DNA of 5,433 nt. It comes from Candidatus Zixiibacteriota bacterium. Its GTDB lineage: Bacteria; Zixibacteria; MSB-5A5; GN15; FEB-12. The position numbers were made by a program, and so were the translations under genes. Shown here piece by piece: positions 1-5,433 of this stretch. The stretch covers positions 1-5,433 of the forward strand of contig JACRAV010000324.1 in the NCBI GenBank assembly GCA_016213305.1, given 5' to 3'. Position 1 is the stretch's first letter. Every line of letters starts with the position of its first letter. The notes beneath the pieces are model-generated. The model was not told the DNA's origin. It did not search any database and was given only the letters and a program-made list of their open reading frames with translations.

Positions 1-2
1 CT

Positions 3-764
3 TCGCAGATATTCATCGACCGCAAGTATTACGATTTCGATGATCCCCGGCTTGACCGGAGCACCAAAGTCACGTACGGCGCCCTGTCGTATGTCTTTGA
101 CAATGTCCTGTGGGGGTACACCGGGCCGATCAACGGCCGGCGGTACAAGCTGACGCTGGACGCGGGGCTAAATCTCTTCGACAGGAATGACATCAGTTTC
201 CGGTCGGTTGATCTGGATTATCGCCGGTACTGGGATATCGCCAAGACCGGTTCGTTCGCCATTCGCATGGCGGGCGGCGCGTCGTTTGGCCGGACGCCCA
301 AGACGTATTTCGTGGGCGGCGTAAGCAACTGGATTGGATCGCGCAATCTTGAACAGCCGGTGTATGAAGTCGAGAATCTGTATTTCGCCGATGTGATCAC
401 GCCGTTACGCGGACAGCCGCTTTATGGCGTGGCGGGTGACCGATACGCCGTGATCAATGCCGAATTGCGCTTCCCGCTGGTGCAGGTGCTGGCGCTCAGG
501 TTCCCCCTGCCGCTGGTGTTTCAGAATATCCGCGGCGCGCTTTTCACCGACATGGGAGCCGCCTGGTCAGGCAGTCGGTTCAAGGGGGGATCATCATCCG
601 GCGGCAAAGATCACCTTCAGGATATCCGCACCGGGTTCGGTGTCGGGATGCGCATGAATCTGGCGGGTCTGGCGTTGTTGCGATACGATATCGCCTGGTC
701 CACCGATTTCGACAAGGTCTCGGACCGGCCGACTCATTATTTCTCGCTGGGCGCGGATTTTTAG
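3..764 (+). CDS. Omp85/BamA-family outer-membrane beta-barrel protein, C-terminal part (5' end outside window)
   Basis: The frame is open from the left edge and ends at TAG (762-764), giving the last 253 residues of a longer protein. The visible part is rich in alternating, aromatic beta-strand patterns. It carries the motif TPLRGQPLYG, with Leu-Arg-Gly at visible residues 135-137. This matches the (V/L)RG(F/Y) loop-6 signature of the Omp85 barrel (Bac_surface_Ag family) and lies about 116 residues before the C-terminus, roughly where BamA has it. The protein ends in HYFSLGADF; a terminal Phe after alternating hydrophobics is the classic beta-signal read by the BAM machinery. The product should sit in the outer membrane, in protein insertion or translocation or as a related transporter. 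Relatives carry N-terminal POTRA domains, or in some phyla a beta-propeller; neither is visible, so the subtype (BamA, TamA or propeller-fused) cannot be decided. It converges on the leftward genes. No T-tailed rightward terminator follows it. Confidence 0.85.
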   Translation, partial: SQIFIDRKYYDFDDPRLDRSTKVTYGALSYVFDNVLWGYTGPINGRRYKLTLDAGLNLFDRNDISFRSVDLDYRRYWDIAKTGSFAIRMAGGASFGRTPKTYFVGGVSNWIGSRNLEQPVYEVENLYFADVITPLRGQPLYGVAGDRYAVINAELRFPLVQVLALRFPLPLVFQNIRGALFTDMGAAWSGSRFKGGSSSGGKDHLQDIRTGFGVGMRMNLAGLALLRYDIAWSTDFDKVSDRPTHYFSLGADF

Positions 765-789
765 CGGCGCAGGTGCGGCGGTTTGAAGA

Positions 790-813
790 GTGTCAGGCGG
801 GGACGCCTGACAC
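790..813. repeat. Perfect REP-like hairpin after the barrel gene
   Basis: A perfect 10-bp inverted repeat, GTGTCAGGCG (790-799) and CGCCTGACAC (804-813), encloses the GNRA-type tetraloop GGGA. It starts 25 bp after the barrel gene's stop codon and has no T-run on either side, so it is a poor intrinsic terminator. Short GC-rich perfect hairpins placed just after genes resemble REP elements, which can protect mRNA 3' ends or be mobilised by RAYT transposases. Only one copy lies in the window, so repetitiveness is an inference. Confidence 0.6.
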
Positions 814-820
814 CACGTAG

Positions 821-850
821 AAAAAAAACGCAACCCTTGCGGGTTGCGTT
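821..850 (-). terminator. Rho-independent terminator, leftward
   Basis: Read on the minus strand, AACGCAACCC (850-841) pairs perfectly with GGGTTGCGTT (836-827) around a GCAA GNRA tetraloop. The T-run extending from the stem to position 821 is eight bases long. This is a textbook intrinsic terminator for leftward transcription. In the plus direction the stem is followed by GCGCGAAAAA, so it would not work for the barrel gene. It is more than 300 bp past the protease stop codon, and a promoter lies between them, so it most likely ends the small transcript starting near 1048. Confidence 0.85.
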
Positions 851-1048
851 GCGCGAAAAAGAGGTGCGTCGGCCACGTTTTTGGTAAGCATTCACCTTCT
901 GTTGTCGTCGGCGATCTGGTTCCGGGTTCCCTGTGTTACAACCACAGAACTGACAGTCGTTTGGTCCGACGGGTGTCGCTTGTCGTCAGGCAAGGGAGCG
1001 TGTGACCTTCTTAGCGTTGCGCACTAACCTCCTCCGCCGTGCAAAAGT
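821..1048 (-). ncRNA. Candidate small RNA of about 228 nt, family unknown
   Basis: The stretch is framed by a sigma70-like promoter (1055-1083) and a strong intrinsic terminator (821-850). It holds no ORF of convincing length on either strand. On the RNA strand several local stems are visible. UUAGUG/CGCUAA closes a 5-nt loop (1011-1027). GUUCUGUG pairs with CACA-GAAC across a 2-nt bulge (926-950). GGUGA/UUACC closes an AUGC loop (883-896). CGUCGG (971-966) can pair with CCGACG (911-906) and enclose the second hairpin. A possible closing pairing joins the 5' GAGG...UGCG (1031-1020) to CGCACCUC (868-861), but it competes with the first hairpin. Length and a rod-like fold would suit 6S RNA. I do not see conserved marks of tmRNA, SRP RNA or RNase P RNA, and a 6S call is only a guess. 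A 12-codon GTG reading frame with a good Shine-Dalgarno lies near the 5' end, so a peptide-coding transcript is an alternative. Confidence 0.5.
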
Positions 1049-1054
1049 CACATT

Positions 1055-1083
1055 ATTGAAATAGTTGGGCGCGATGCTGTCAA
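1055..1083 (-). promoter_or_regulatory. Sigma70-like promoter of the small transcript
   Basis: On the minus strand a perfect TTGACA (1083-1078) is followed by a 17-nt spacer and TTCAAT (1060-1055), which matches the -10 consensus at four of six positions. The predicted start is an A near 1048. A TTTTT tract sits immediately upstream (near 1086-1092), compatible with an UP element. It drives transcription away from the protease stop codon towards the terminator at 850-821. Confidence 0.6.
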
Positions 1084-1126
1084 GGGAAAAATGATTCCAA
1101 TCGCGATCTGCGGACGGCGCGGAGAG

Positions 1127-1172
1127 ATCGTTTTCGCGTCTCGACTACGCTCGACGCGGCGATGAAAACGAT
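1127..1172 (-). repeat. Imperfect inverted repeat abutting the protease stop codon
   Basis: ATCGTTTTC (1127-1135) and GAAAACGAT (1164-1172) form a perfect 9-bp outer arm. Inside, GCGTC (1136-1140) pairs with GACGC (1153-1157), leaving a 6-nt one-sided bulge and a 12-nt loop. The repeat begins with the base directly after the protease TAA. No T-run follows on the minus strand, so it is more likely a 3'-end-stabilising stem or a dispersed repeat than a classic terminator. Confidence 0.5.
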
Positions 1173-3713
1173 TTAGCGGCGTTTTGCTCCACGCGGGCGG
1201 CGGGGATTTTTGCGGCGATTGCGCCGCGCGCCCGTCCCGCTTTTTTTGGCTTCGCCGTTGTTGTTCGCGTCTTTTTCATCGTGTCCGAAGCGGTCGATCG
1301 CCAGAGCCATCCGGCGGAGTTTGTCGTCGGCCATGGCAAAGATCGAGTGGGGCGTGAACTTGCCGCTCGTAAGCCGCTTGCCGCCCGGATGACCGGTGAG
1401 GATTTCGATTCCCTCGTTGATGGTCCGGACCGGCCAGAGGTGGAACTTTTTCGCTTTTACGGCGTGCATGACATCCGGTCGGAGCAGAAGGTCCTGCACA
1501 TTCTGATGGGGAATCATGACCCCCTGACGGCCGGTCAGGCCGCGGCTCTTACAAACGTCAAAGAACCCTTCGATTTTTTCATTCACGCCGCCGATCGGCT
1601 GAATTTCCCCTTTCTGATTGACCGACCCGGTGACGGCAATTCCCTGATCGATCGGGACCCCGGTCAGCGACGAGAGGATGCCGTACACCTCGGCCGAGGA
1701 CGCCGAATCGCCGTCGACGCCCCCGTACGATTGCTCGAAGGTGATCGAGGCGGACATGACGAGCGGCTTGTCCTGCGCGAAAGTTTCGCGGAGGTATCCG
1801 GAAAGCACGGCCACGCCCTTGGTGTGGATGGGGCCGGAGAGTTCGGCCTCGCGTTCGATGTTGATGACGCCGGCTTTGCCCAGACTGGTGTTGACGGTGA
1901 TGCGGCTGGGCCGGCCGAACGAATATTCGCCGAGCATATACACGGACAGGCCGTTGATCTGACCGACGGTGCTCCCCGAGGTGGTGACCAACAGCATATT
2001 GGTATCGAACATTTCCTGAACCTTGTCTTCTACGAGATTGACCCTGGTGCGGCGGGCGACGACGGCGTTTTCGACATCGGCGCGGGTCACGGCCTTGCCT
2101 TTACGGGCGCGGGCGTGATAGTCGCTCTCGCGCATGATGTCGGCCAGGAGGGTGAATCTTGCGGTGAGTTTTTCGCGGTGTCCGGCCAGCCGCCGTCCGT
2201 ATTCGGCGACCGCCTGCATGGCCGACAGGTCGAAGGTCAGCAGATGGTCGTTATCGACTATCCGGCGCATGAAGCGGTAGTATTCATGGATGTTTTTGCG
2301 GGAATAGGGCATCACGCTGTCGAACTCGGATTTGACCTTGAAGATGGTTTTGAACTCATCGTCCATCTGCCACAAGGCGCGGTACACCCACGGTTCGCCG
2401 ATCAACACGACCTTGACCTCGACCGGGATCGGTTCGGGCTTGATGCCCGACCCGGCCATCATGGAGAACGGATCATACGCCGCTACTTCCATTTCGCCGT
2501 TTCTGAGGGCGCGTTTGAGATGGGTCCAGACGCCCGGCTCGATGAGAACATCGAGGGCGCTGACGACCAGAAATCCCCCGGAGGCCTTGAGGAGCGAGCC
2601 GCCGAAGATGCGGGTGAAGTCGGTGCGCCAGTAGCCGTGGCGATCGACCACCCGCTCCATCGAGCCGAACAGGTTTTTGTACGACGGGGACTTTTCCAGC
2701 ACGATGGGCACTTTGGCGGCGCTGGAATTGTCCAAAATCAGATTGACCGCGAATTCTTCGAATGGTTCGCGGCGTCGAAAGGCGGGGGCTTCATCCTCGC
2801 CGCGCCGGGGTCCGGCTTCCTGGTATCTGTCCAGATCGTTGGTGAGCGCTTCCTCGACTTCTTCGAGGTAGGCAATCGCCTTGGGCGTAGCGTACCGCTT
2901 CTTGAGCAGATTGACCTTGTCGGTGACCAGCGGTTCGACCTGCGAGTGGTTGAGTTTTTCAATCGCGTCATCGAGCTTGCCGGACAGTTTTTTCGACTCG
3001 ACCGAGGTTAGATCGAAGTCGCGGCGGAGGGAGTCCCAGCGACGGCGGAGTTCGTCGAGGTGGGCGGCGGAGAACTTGCCTTCCTTGACGAGGCGTTCGA
3101 GCTTGTCGAGGGAAGCCGGCTCCTCGGCGATCAGGGGCTGGATCTCGTTACGCACGCCCAGACCGGACTGCACCTGCACCATGACAAAACCAGCGGCGGT
3201 CAGCTTGTCCTCGAACGTCTGGATCAGCTCTTTCTGGCGGTTTTCGAACTCACGGACGATCCGGGAGTGACGGTCCTTGTAGTCCTCGGACAAAAATATT
3301 TTGGGGACGACTTTTCGGAGCGAGTCGATCAGATAGCGCATGTCCCGTTTGAACCGCTTTCCGTCCCCCGCCTTGAACATCAGCACGCGGGGATTGTCGA
3401 CATTCTTGAAATTGTTGACGTAACAGATGTCCAGAAGACGGGGCGAGATGTGTTCGATCTGTTCCAGCAGACGGGTGATGGTGGTGCTCCGGCCGGTGCC
3501 GGACATGCCGGTGACAAAGACATTGTAGCCACGGCTGGGGACATGCAGTCCCACGCGGATGGCGTTGATGGCGCGATCCTGGCCGATGATGTCGTAAGAG
3601 GCCTTGAAATCGTCGGTCGATTTCACCCCGCGGGGTGCGTCGGCCACCCGATAATCAAGGTCCGCATAGTTCAGACCGGGCGGTCTCCGCACTGTTTTCC
3701 GTTTCGTCGCCAT
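1173..3713 (-). CDS. Lon-family AAA+ ATP-dependent serine protease (LonB/YcbZ-like)
   Basis: The 846-residue product is a cytosolic protein-degrading machine that couples an AAA+ unfoldase to a Ser-Lys peptidase. The N-terminal region leads to IIGQDRA (about 42-48) and the P-loop TGMSGTGRST (68-77), where Arg replaces the usual Walker A Lys. A helical, charged, probably coiled-coil insert spans about 145-300. A Walker-B-like stretch, GGFLVVSALD (379-388), and the rest of the AAA+ module follow. The Lon peptidase domain covers about 575-775. It has the archaeal-LonB-type Ser motif GDSAS (Ser670 by alignment with DGPSAG) and the catalytic Lys in GGVNEK (Lys713). The C-terminus is an Arg/Lys-rich tail (about 823-846). 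I chose the ATG at 3713 because AGGAG lies 10 nt upstream and a promoter lies between it and the alternative GTG (3785), which has no Shine-Dalgarno. Family membership is secure. Substrates cannot be told, and the gene neighbours give no clue. Confidence 0.92.
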   Translation of the reverse strand: MATKRKTVRRPPGLNYADLDYRVADAPRGVKSTDDFKASYDIIGQDRAINAIRVGLHVPSRGYNVFVTGMSGTGRSTTITRLLEQIEHISPRLLDICYVNNFKNVDNPRVLMFKAGDGKRFKRDMRYLIDSLRKVVPKIFLSEDYKDRHSRIVREFENRQKELIQTFEDKLTAAGFVMVQVQSGLGVRNEIQPLIAEEPASLDKLERLVKEGKFSAAHLDELRRRWDSLRRDFDLTSVESKKLSGKLDDAIEKLNHSQVEPLVTDKVNLLKKRYATPKAIAYLEEVEEALTNDLDRYQEAGPRRGEDEAPAFRRREPFEEFAVNLILDNSSAAKVPIVLEKSPSYKNLFGSMERVVDRHGYWRTDFTRIFGGSLLKASGGFLVVSALDVLIEPGVWTHLKRALRNGEMEVAAYDPFSMMAGSGIKPEPIPVEVKVVLIGEPWVYRALWQMDDEFKTIFKVKSEFDSVMPYSRKNIHEYYRFMRRIVDNDHLLTFDLSAMQAVAEYGRRLAGHREKLTARFTLLADIMRESDYHARARKGKAVTRADVENAVVARRTRVNLVEDKVQEMFDTNMLLVTTSGSTVGQINGLSVYMLGEYSFGRPSRITVNTSLGKAGVINIEREAELSGPIHTKGVAVLSGYLRETFAQDKPLVMSASITFEQSYGGVDGDSASSAEVYGILSSLTGVPIDQGIAVTGSVNQKGEIQPIGGVNEKIEGFFDVCKSRGLTGRQGVMIPHQNVQDLLLRPDVMHAVKAKKFHLWPVRTINEGIEILTGHPGGKRLTSGKFTPHSIFAMADDKLRRMALAIDRFGHDEKDANNNGEAKKSGTGARRNRRKNPRRPRGAKRR

Positions 3714-3723
3714 GGCGTTTTGT

Positions 3724-3728
3724 CTCCT
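3724..3728 (-). promoter_or_regulatory. Ribosome binding site fixing the protease start
   Basis: AGGAG on the minus strand ends 10 nt before the ATG at 3713. The in-frame GTG 72 bp further upstream (3785) is preceded by pyrimidine-rich sequence and no Shine-Dalgarno. The downstream ATG is therefore preferred, which removes 24 residues from the longest possible frame. Confidence 0.7.
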
Positions 3729-3744
3729 GCGTTTTTGACAGGTC

Positions 3745-3774
3745 AATATATCCGCCGGGGTCAGCGGCCTGCAA
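3745..3774 (-). promoter_or_regulatory. Probable promoter of the Lon-like protease gene
   Basis: On the minus strand TATATT (3750-3745, five of six to the -10 consensus) lies 18 nt downstream of TTGCAG (3774-3769, a weak -35 sharing the TTG). Transcription would start near 3738, leaving a leader of about 25 nt that contains the AGGAG site. No CIRCE-type or other heat-shock operator is evident. I see no good terminator between the dockerin gene stop (3822) and this site, so some read-through from upstream is possible. Confidence 0.45.
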
Positions 3775-3821
3775 CGTTTAACCACGCCGGAGAAAGGAGA
3801 TATCGGATGAACCGGATCAGG

Positions 3822-5171
3822 TTATGGACAGCCGGCCGGGAGGGTTTGATTGATAAAGAGATGGTCGATGAGGGCGGACAGGTCGGAGATGTCCACCCCC
3901 GCGATGCCGTCGATATTCGCCTCGGCCTCACAGCAGAGCGGGGTGAAGGCGATAAACAGGTGATCGATGAGAGCGGACAGGTCGGAAATGTCGGCGCCGT
4001 CATTTGGGTCGCAATCGACGTTGCCGGTGACGCCAGCGCAACAGGCCCCGGCGGGATTGAACAGCCGCCACAGTTCGACCGGCGTGGCGAATTTGACGGT
4101 GACGCCTGCGCGGATCCGGGCCTGCAAAGAATCGAGGAAACGGTTGAAGCCGCGGTATTCACCGGGAGACGGGGGTAGTCCGGAGAGTTCTTTGTGTCGG
4201 CCGGAGAAATAACTACCGGCGTGCACCACCCCGGCAAAGTAATAGAGACGGTTGGTATCAGGATCGGCGAGGCGGGCCGCCACGATGCTGTCGAAACGGC
4301 GGATAGCTTCGTCGGGGGTTTCGCACCGTGGGGTATTGCCCTGACACCCGTCATTGATCGAGCCATTCATGTCAATTTTCAGGATCTTCACGCCGTTGGA
4401 GTACTGCGCCTCATACAGGTAGTAACAGGCCCGCGCATTGTTCACGCCCGCCGGTTCGTCTTCGATGTGGCCGTCGTAATCCTCGTAGGCGATTCGGTAC
4501 CCGAGCGCGTAGGCGGCGCTGTCAATTATTCTTTCAGCCAGTGTATCGCCGAGGGCGGGTGATTCAATTTTGTGTCCTCCCGTGTACGTTTTCCCCTCAT
4601 TTACTTTCCGGCCGTCGTGGTACACGAGGTCGGCGAAGTGATCCATATCGCGAAACTTCCACAGGATTCCCGTCTCGGTGTGGGGGCTTTGGTACCAGCA
4701 GAAGTTCTGGCCGGAATAATAGATCGCATGCCCCTGCACGCCGAACTCATGGCCGGCCTGGAAAAAGTCGAGCATGGAGAACAGTTTGCCGCCGTAATCG
4801 GGGTCGCCTTCGGTCTGCCAGAACTCGCCCACCGGACATTGATACCACCTGGGTTTGCCGCCGTAGCTGTCAGTCAGTTGGCTGGTGCGATCGTTGAGCA
4901 GTCTGATGCCAAGCAAATCAACGGCGAAGGAGGAATGTAGATTGGGCGTACCGATCGGAGGCGGAGGCAGGGTCTGATAGATGGTATCAGTCAAACAGGT
5001 CGAACTGCCGGGTGTTGATCCCGATTCACCCTCGATATGATCGTTGAAGAGGACATAGACGACCCGGGCCGGATCAACCGAGAGGTCGCTCGTGCTGTTT
5101 AGCTCACCGGCCATTGAGCAGGGAGCGGCAAACACCGAAAGCAGTGCAAACGCCAGCAATTTCGTTTTCAC
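3822..5171 (-). CDS. Secreted protein with two dockerin-type repeats; possible divergent polysaccharide-deacetylase-like domain
   Basis: The product has 449 residues. It starts with a Sec signal peptide: MKTK, a hydrophobic run (about 5-17), and a likely type I cleavage after SMA (residue 21). The GTG start at 5171 is chosen because only it gives this complete signal; a purine-rich GAAAGAGAGA lies 9 nt upstream. The body (about 35-370) is unrecognised overall. Three pieces recall the NodB polysaccharide-deacetylase fold: VVYVLFNDHIEG (37-48, in place of TFDDG), GHEFGVQGH (140-148, like GHEvalHGH) and VKFATPVELW (359-368). The His expected at position 146 is Gln, so activity may be altered or lost. 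Residues 383-440 carry two dockerin/EF-hand-like repeats, D-x-D-x-N-x-G-x-D-I-S-D (386-397) and N-x-D-x-x-x-G-x-D-I-S-D (419-430), each followed by LSALIDHLFI. They imply calcium binding and docking to a partner. A dozen cysteines fit an extracytoplasmic place. Export and repeats are well supported; the enzymatic class is a tentative inference. Confidence 0.8.
   Translation of the reverse strand: MKTKLLAFALLSVFAAPCSMAGELNSTSDLSVDPARVVYVLFNDHIEGESGSTPGSSTCLTDTIYQTLPPPPIGTPNLHSSFAVDLLGIRLLNDRTSQLTDSYGGKPRWYQCPVGEFWQTEGDPDYGGKLFSMLDFFQAGHEFGVQGHAIYYSGQNFCWYQSPHTETGILWKFRDMDHFADLVYHDGRKVNEGKTYTGGHKIESPALGDTLAERIIDSAAYALGYRIAYEDYDGHIEDEPAGVNNARACYYLYEAQYSNGVKILKIDMNGSINDGCQGNTPRCETPDEAIRRFDSIVAARLADPDTNRLYYFAGVVHAGSYFSGRHKELSGLPPSPGEYRGFNRFLDSLQARIRAGVTVKFATPVELWRLFNPAGACCAGVTGNVDCDPNDGADISDLSALIDHLFIAFTPLCCEAEANIDGIAGVDISDLSALIDHLFINQTLPAGCP
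3852..3890 (-). repeat. Dockerin repeat unit, copy 1 (second repeat of the 449-residue protein)
   Basis: A 39-nt unit encodes ISDLSALIDHLFI on the minus strand. It is one of four near-identical units in the window (3852, 3951, 5260, 5359), and those in the same gene start exactly 99 nt apart. Confidence 0.8.
3951..3989 (-). repeat. Dockerin repeat unit, copy 2 (first repeat of the 449-residue protein)
   Basis: The 39-nt unit encodes ISDLSALIDHLFI, the same peptide as copy 1, directly after the calcium-loop-like D-x-D-x-N residues. The link to copy 1 contains a Cys-Cys pair (TPLCCEAEAN). Confidence 0.8.
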
Positions 5172-5229
5172 GCCTGGGATTCTCTCTTTCTAAGCGGTTC
5201 GATCATTATTCGTTGGTTTCGATGACCGG

Positions 5230-5433
5230 CTACGGGCAGGACGCCGGCTGGGTAAAATTGATGAACAGATAATCGATCAGAGCGGACAGGTCGGAAATAT
5301 CTATCCCCCCGATGCCGTCAATGTTTGTCTCGGTCTCACAGCAGAGCGGGGTGAAGGTGATGAACAGGTTATCAATGAGAGCGGACAGGTCGGAGATATC
5401 CGTACCGTCGCCGGCATCGCACTCGACATTCCC
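5230..5433 (-). CDS. C-terminal dockerin module of a second secreted protein (5' end outside window)
   Basis: The minus-strand frame enters at the right edge and ends at TAG (5232-5230), giving 67 visible residues. These start GNVECDAGDGTDISDLSALI, continue through a TPLCCETETN linker and a second DISDLSALIDYLFI repeat, and end in TQPASCP. The module is almost a copy of the C-terminus of the next gene, with the same spacing, Cys-Cys linker and final Cys-Pro. Two EF-hand-like loops suggest calcium-dependent docking, presumably outside the cytoplasm. The catalytic or binding part lies outside the window, so the protein's job is unknown. Its stop codon is 58 bp before the next gene's start. I see no convincing promoter or terminator in that gap, so the two genes may form an operon. 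Confidence 0.8.
   Translation of the reverse strand, partial: GNVECDAGDGTDISDLSALIDNLFITFTPLCCETETNIDGIGGIDISDLSALIDYLFINFTQPASCP
5260..5298 (-). repeat. Dockerin repeat unit, copy 3 (last repeat of the upstream gene)
   Basis: The 39-nt unit encodes ISDLSALIDYLFI and differs from copy 2 at only a handful of bases. It keeps the invariant core GAGCGGACAGGTCGGAAAT (plus-strand reading). Confidence 0.8.
5359..5397 (-). repeat. Dockerin repeat unit, copy 4 (first visible repeat of the upstream gene)
   Basis: The 39-nt unit encodes ISDLSALIDNLFI. Its start lies 99 nt from that of copy 3, the same spacing as between copies 1 and 2, and is preceded on the protein by an EF-hand-like acidic loop (ECDAGDGTD). 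Confidence 0.8.

Noticed and set aside
594..833. Minus-strand frame of 79 codons overlapping the barrel gene end, REP-like hairpin and terminator
   Set aside because: It begins inside the terminator stem, crosses the hairpin and is antisense to a conserved barrel gene. No ribosome binding site or recognisable protein.
871..900. CATTCACCTT on the plus strand, which resembles a short stretch of E. coli 6S RNA
   Set aside because: The match is about ten bases, on the strand opposite to the promoter and terminator, and no surrounding 6S structure follows it; most likely chance.
1281..3011. Long plus-strand open frame of 576 codons opposite the protease gene
   Set aside because: It lies wholly antisense to the clearly conserved Lon-family coding sequence. 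It shows no domain, is rich in Asp/Gly/Val as expected of a shadow frame in GC-rich DNA, and has no supported start.
3714..3785. 24-residue N-terminal extension of the protease from a GTG at 3785
   Set aside because: It has no Shine-Dalgarno and lies upstream of the predicted transcription start near 3738, while the ATG at 3713 has AGGAG at a normal distance.
3795..3809. AAGGAG followed by ATG on the plus strand, a good-looking translation start
   Set aside because: The frame it opens is simply the antisense of the dockerin gene, with no plus-strand promoter or protein signature.
3850..3995. Regularly spaced repeats that might suggest a CRISPR-like array
   Set aside because: Only two units per gene, spaced at 99 nt, translating in frame to a conserved dockerin helix within coding sequence.
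3060..4178. Plus-strand open frame of 372 codons spanning the protease 5' end and the dockerin gene
   Set aside because: It runs antisense across two well-supported genes and their intergenic promoter, which no real gene would do. The regular repeats in its translation mirror the dockerin units on the other strand.

Overview
The window is a moderately GC-rich stretch of bacterial chromosome. It has one gene end reading rightwards, the 3' part of an Omp85/BamA-type outer-membrane barrel. Everything else reads leftwards: a Lon-family protease, a secreted protein with a dockerin-type C-terminus, and the tail of a second dockerin-bearing protein. The barrel implies a diderm cell. The cysteine-rich 'DISDLSALIDHLFI' dockerin repeats recall secreted proteins of uncultured FCB-group or Zixibacteria-like lineages. 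That placement is from memory of such sequences and is tentative; nothing here is a taxonomic marker.

Layout: 3-764 (+) is the C-terminal 253 residues of the barrel protein. 765-1172 has no long gene but is structured. It holds a REP-like perfect hairpin (790-813), a leftward intrinsic terminator (821-850), about 200 nt of hairpin-rich sequence, and a leftward sigma70-like promoter (1055-1083). Promoter and terminator together frame an unannotated transcript of about 228 nt. A second inverted repeat (1127-1172) abuts the protease stop codon. 1173-3713 (-) is a bacterial LonB/YcbZ-like AAA+ protease with its own promoter and ribosome binding site. 3822-5171 (-) is an exported protein with a possible, divergent polysaccharide-deacetylase-like domain and two dockerin repeats. 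5230-5433 (-) is the C-terminus of an upstream gene with the same two-repeat module.

The two dockerin genes lie 58 bp apart in the same direction and are probably co-transcribed, or arose by duplication or module exchange. The protease looks independently promoted. I see no direct functional link between the protease, the barrel and the dockerin proteins. The most interesting item is the framed small transcript at about 821-1048. It resembles a free-standing small RNA but matches no family I can recognise with confidence. I found no CRISPR array, tRNA, rRNA, transposase or defence system.
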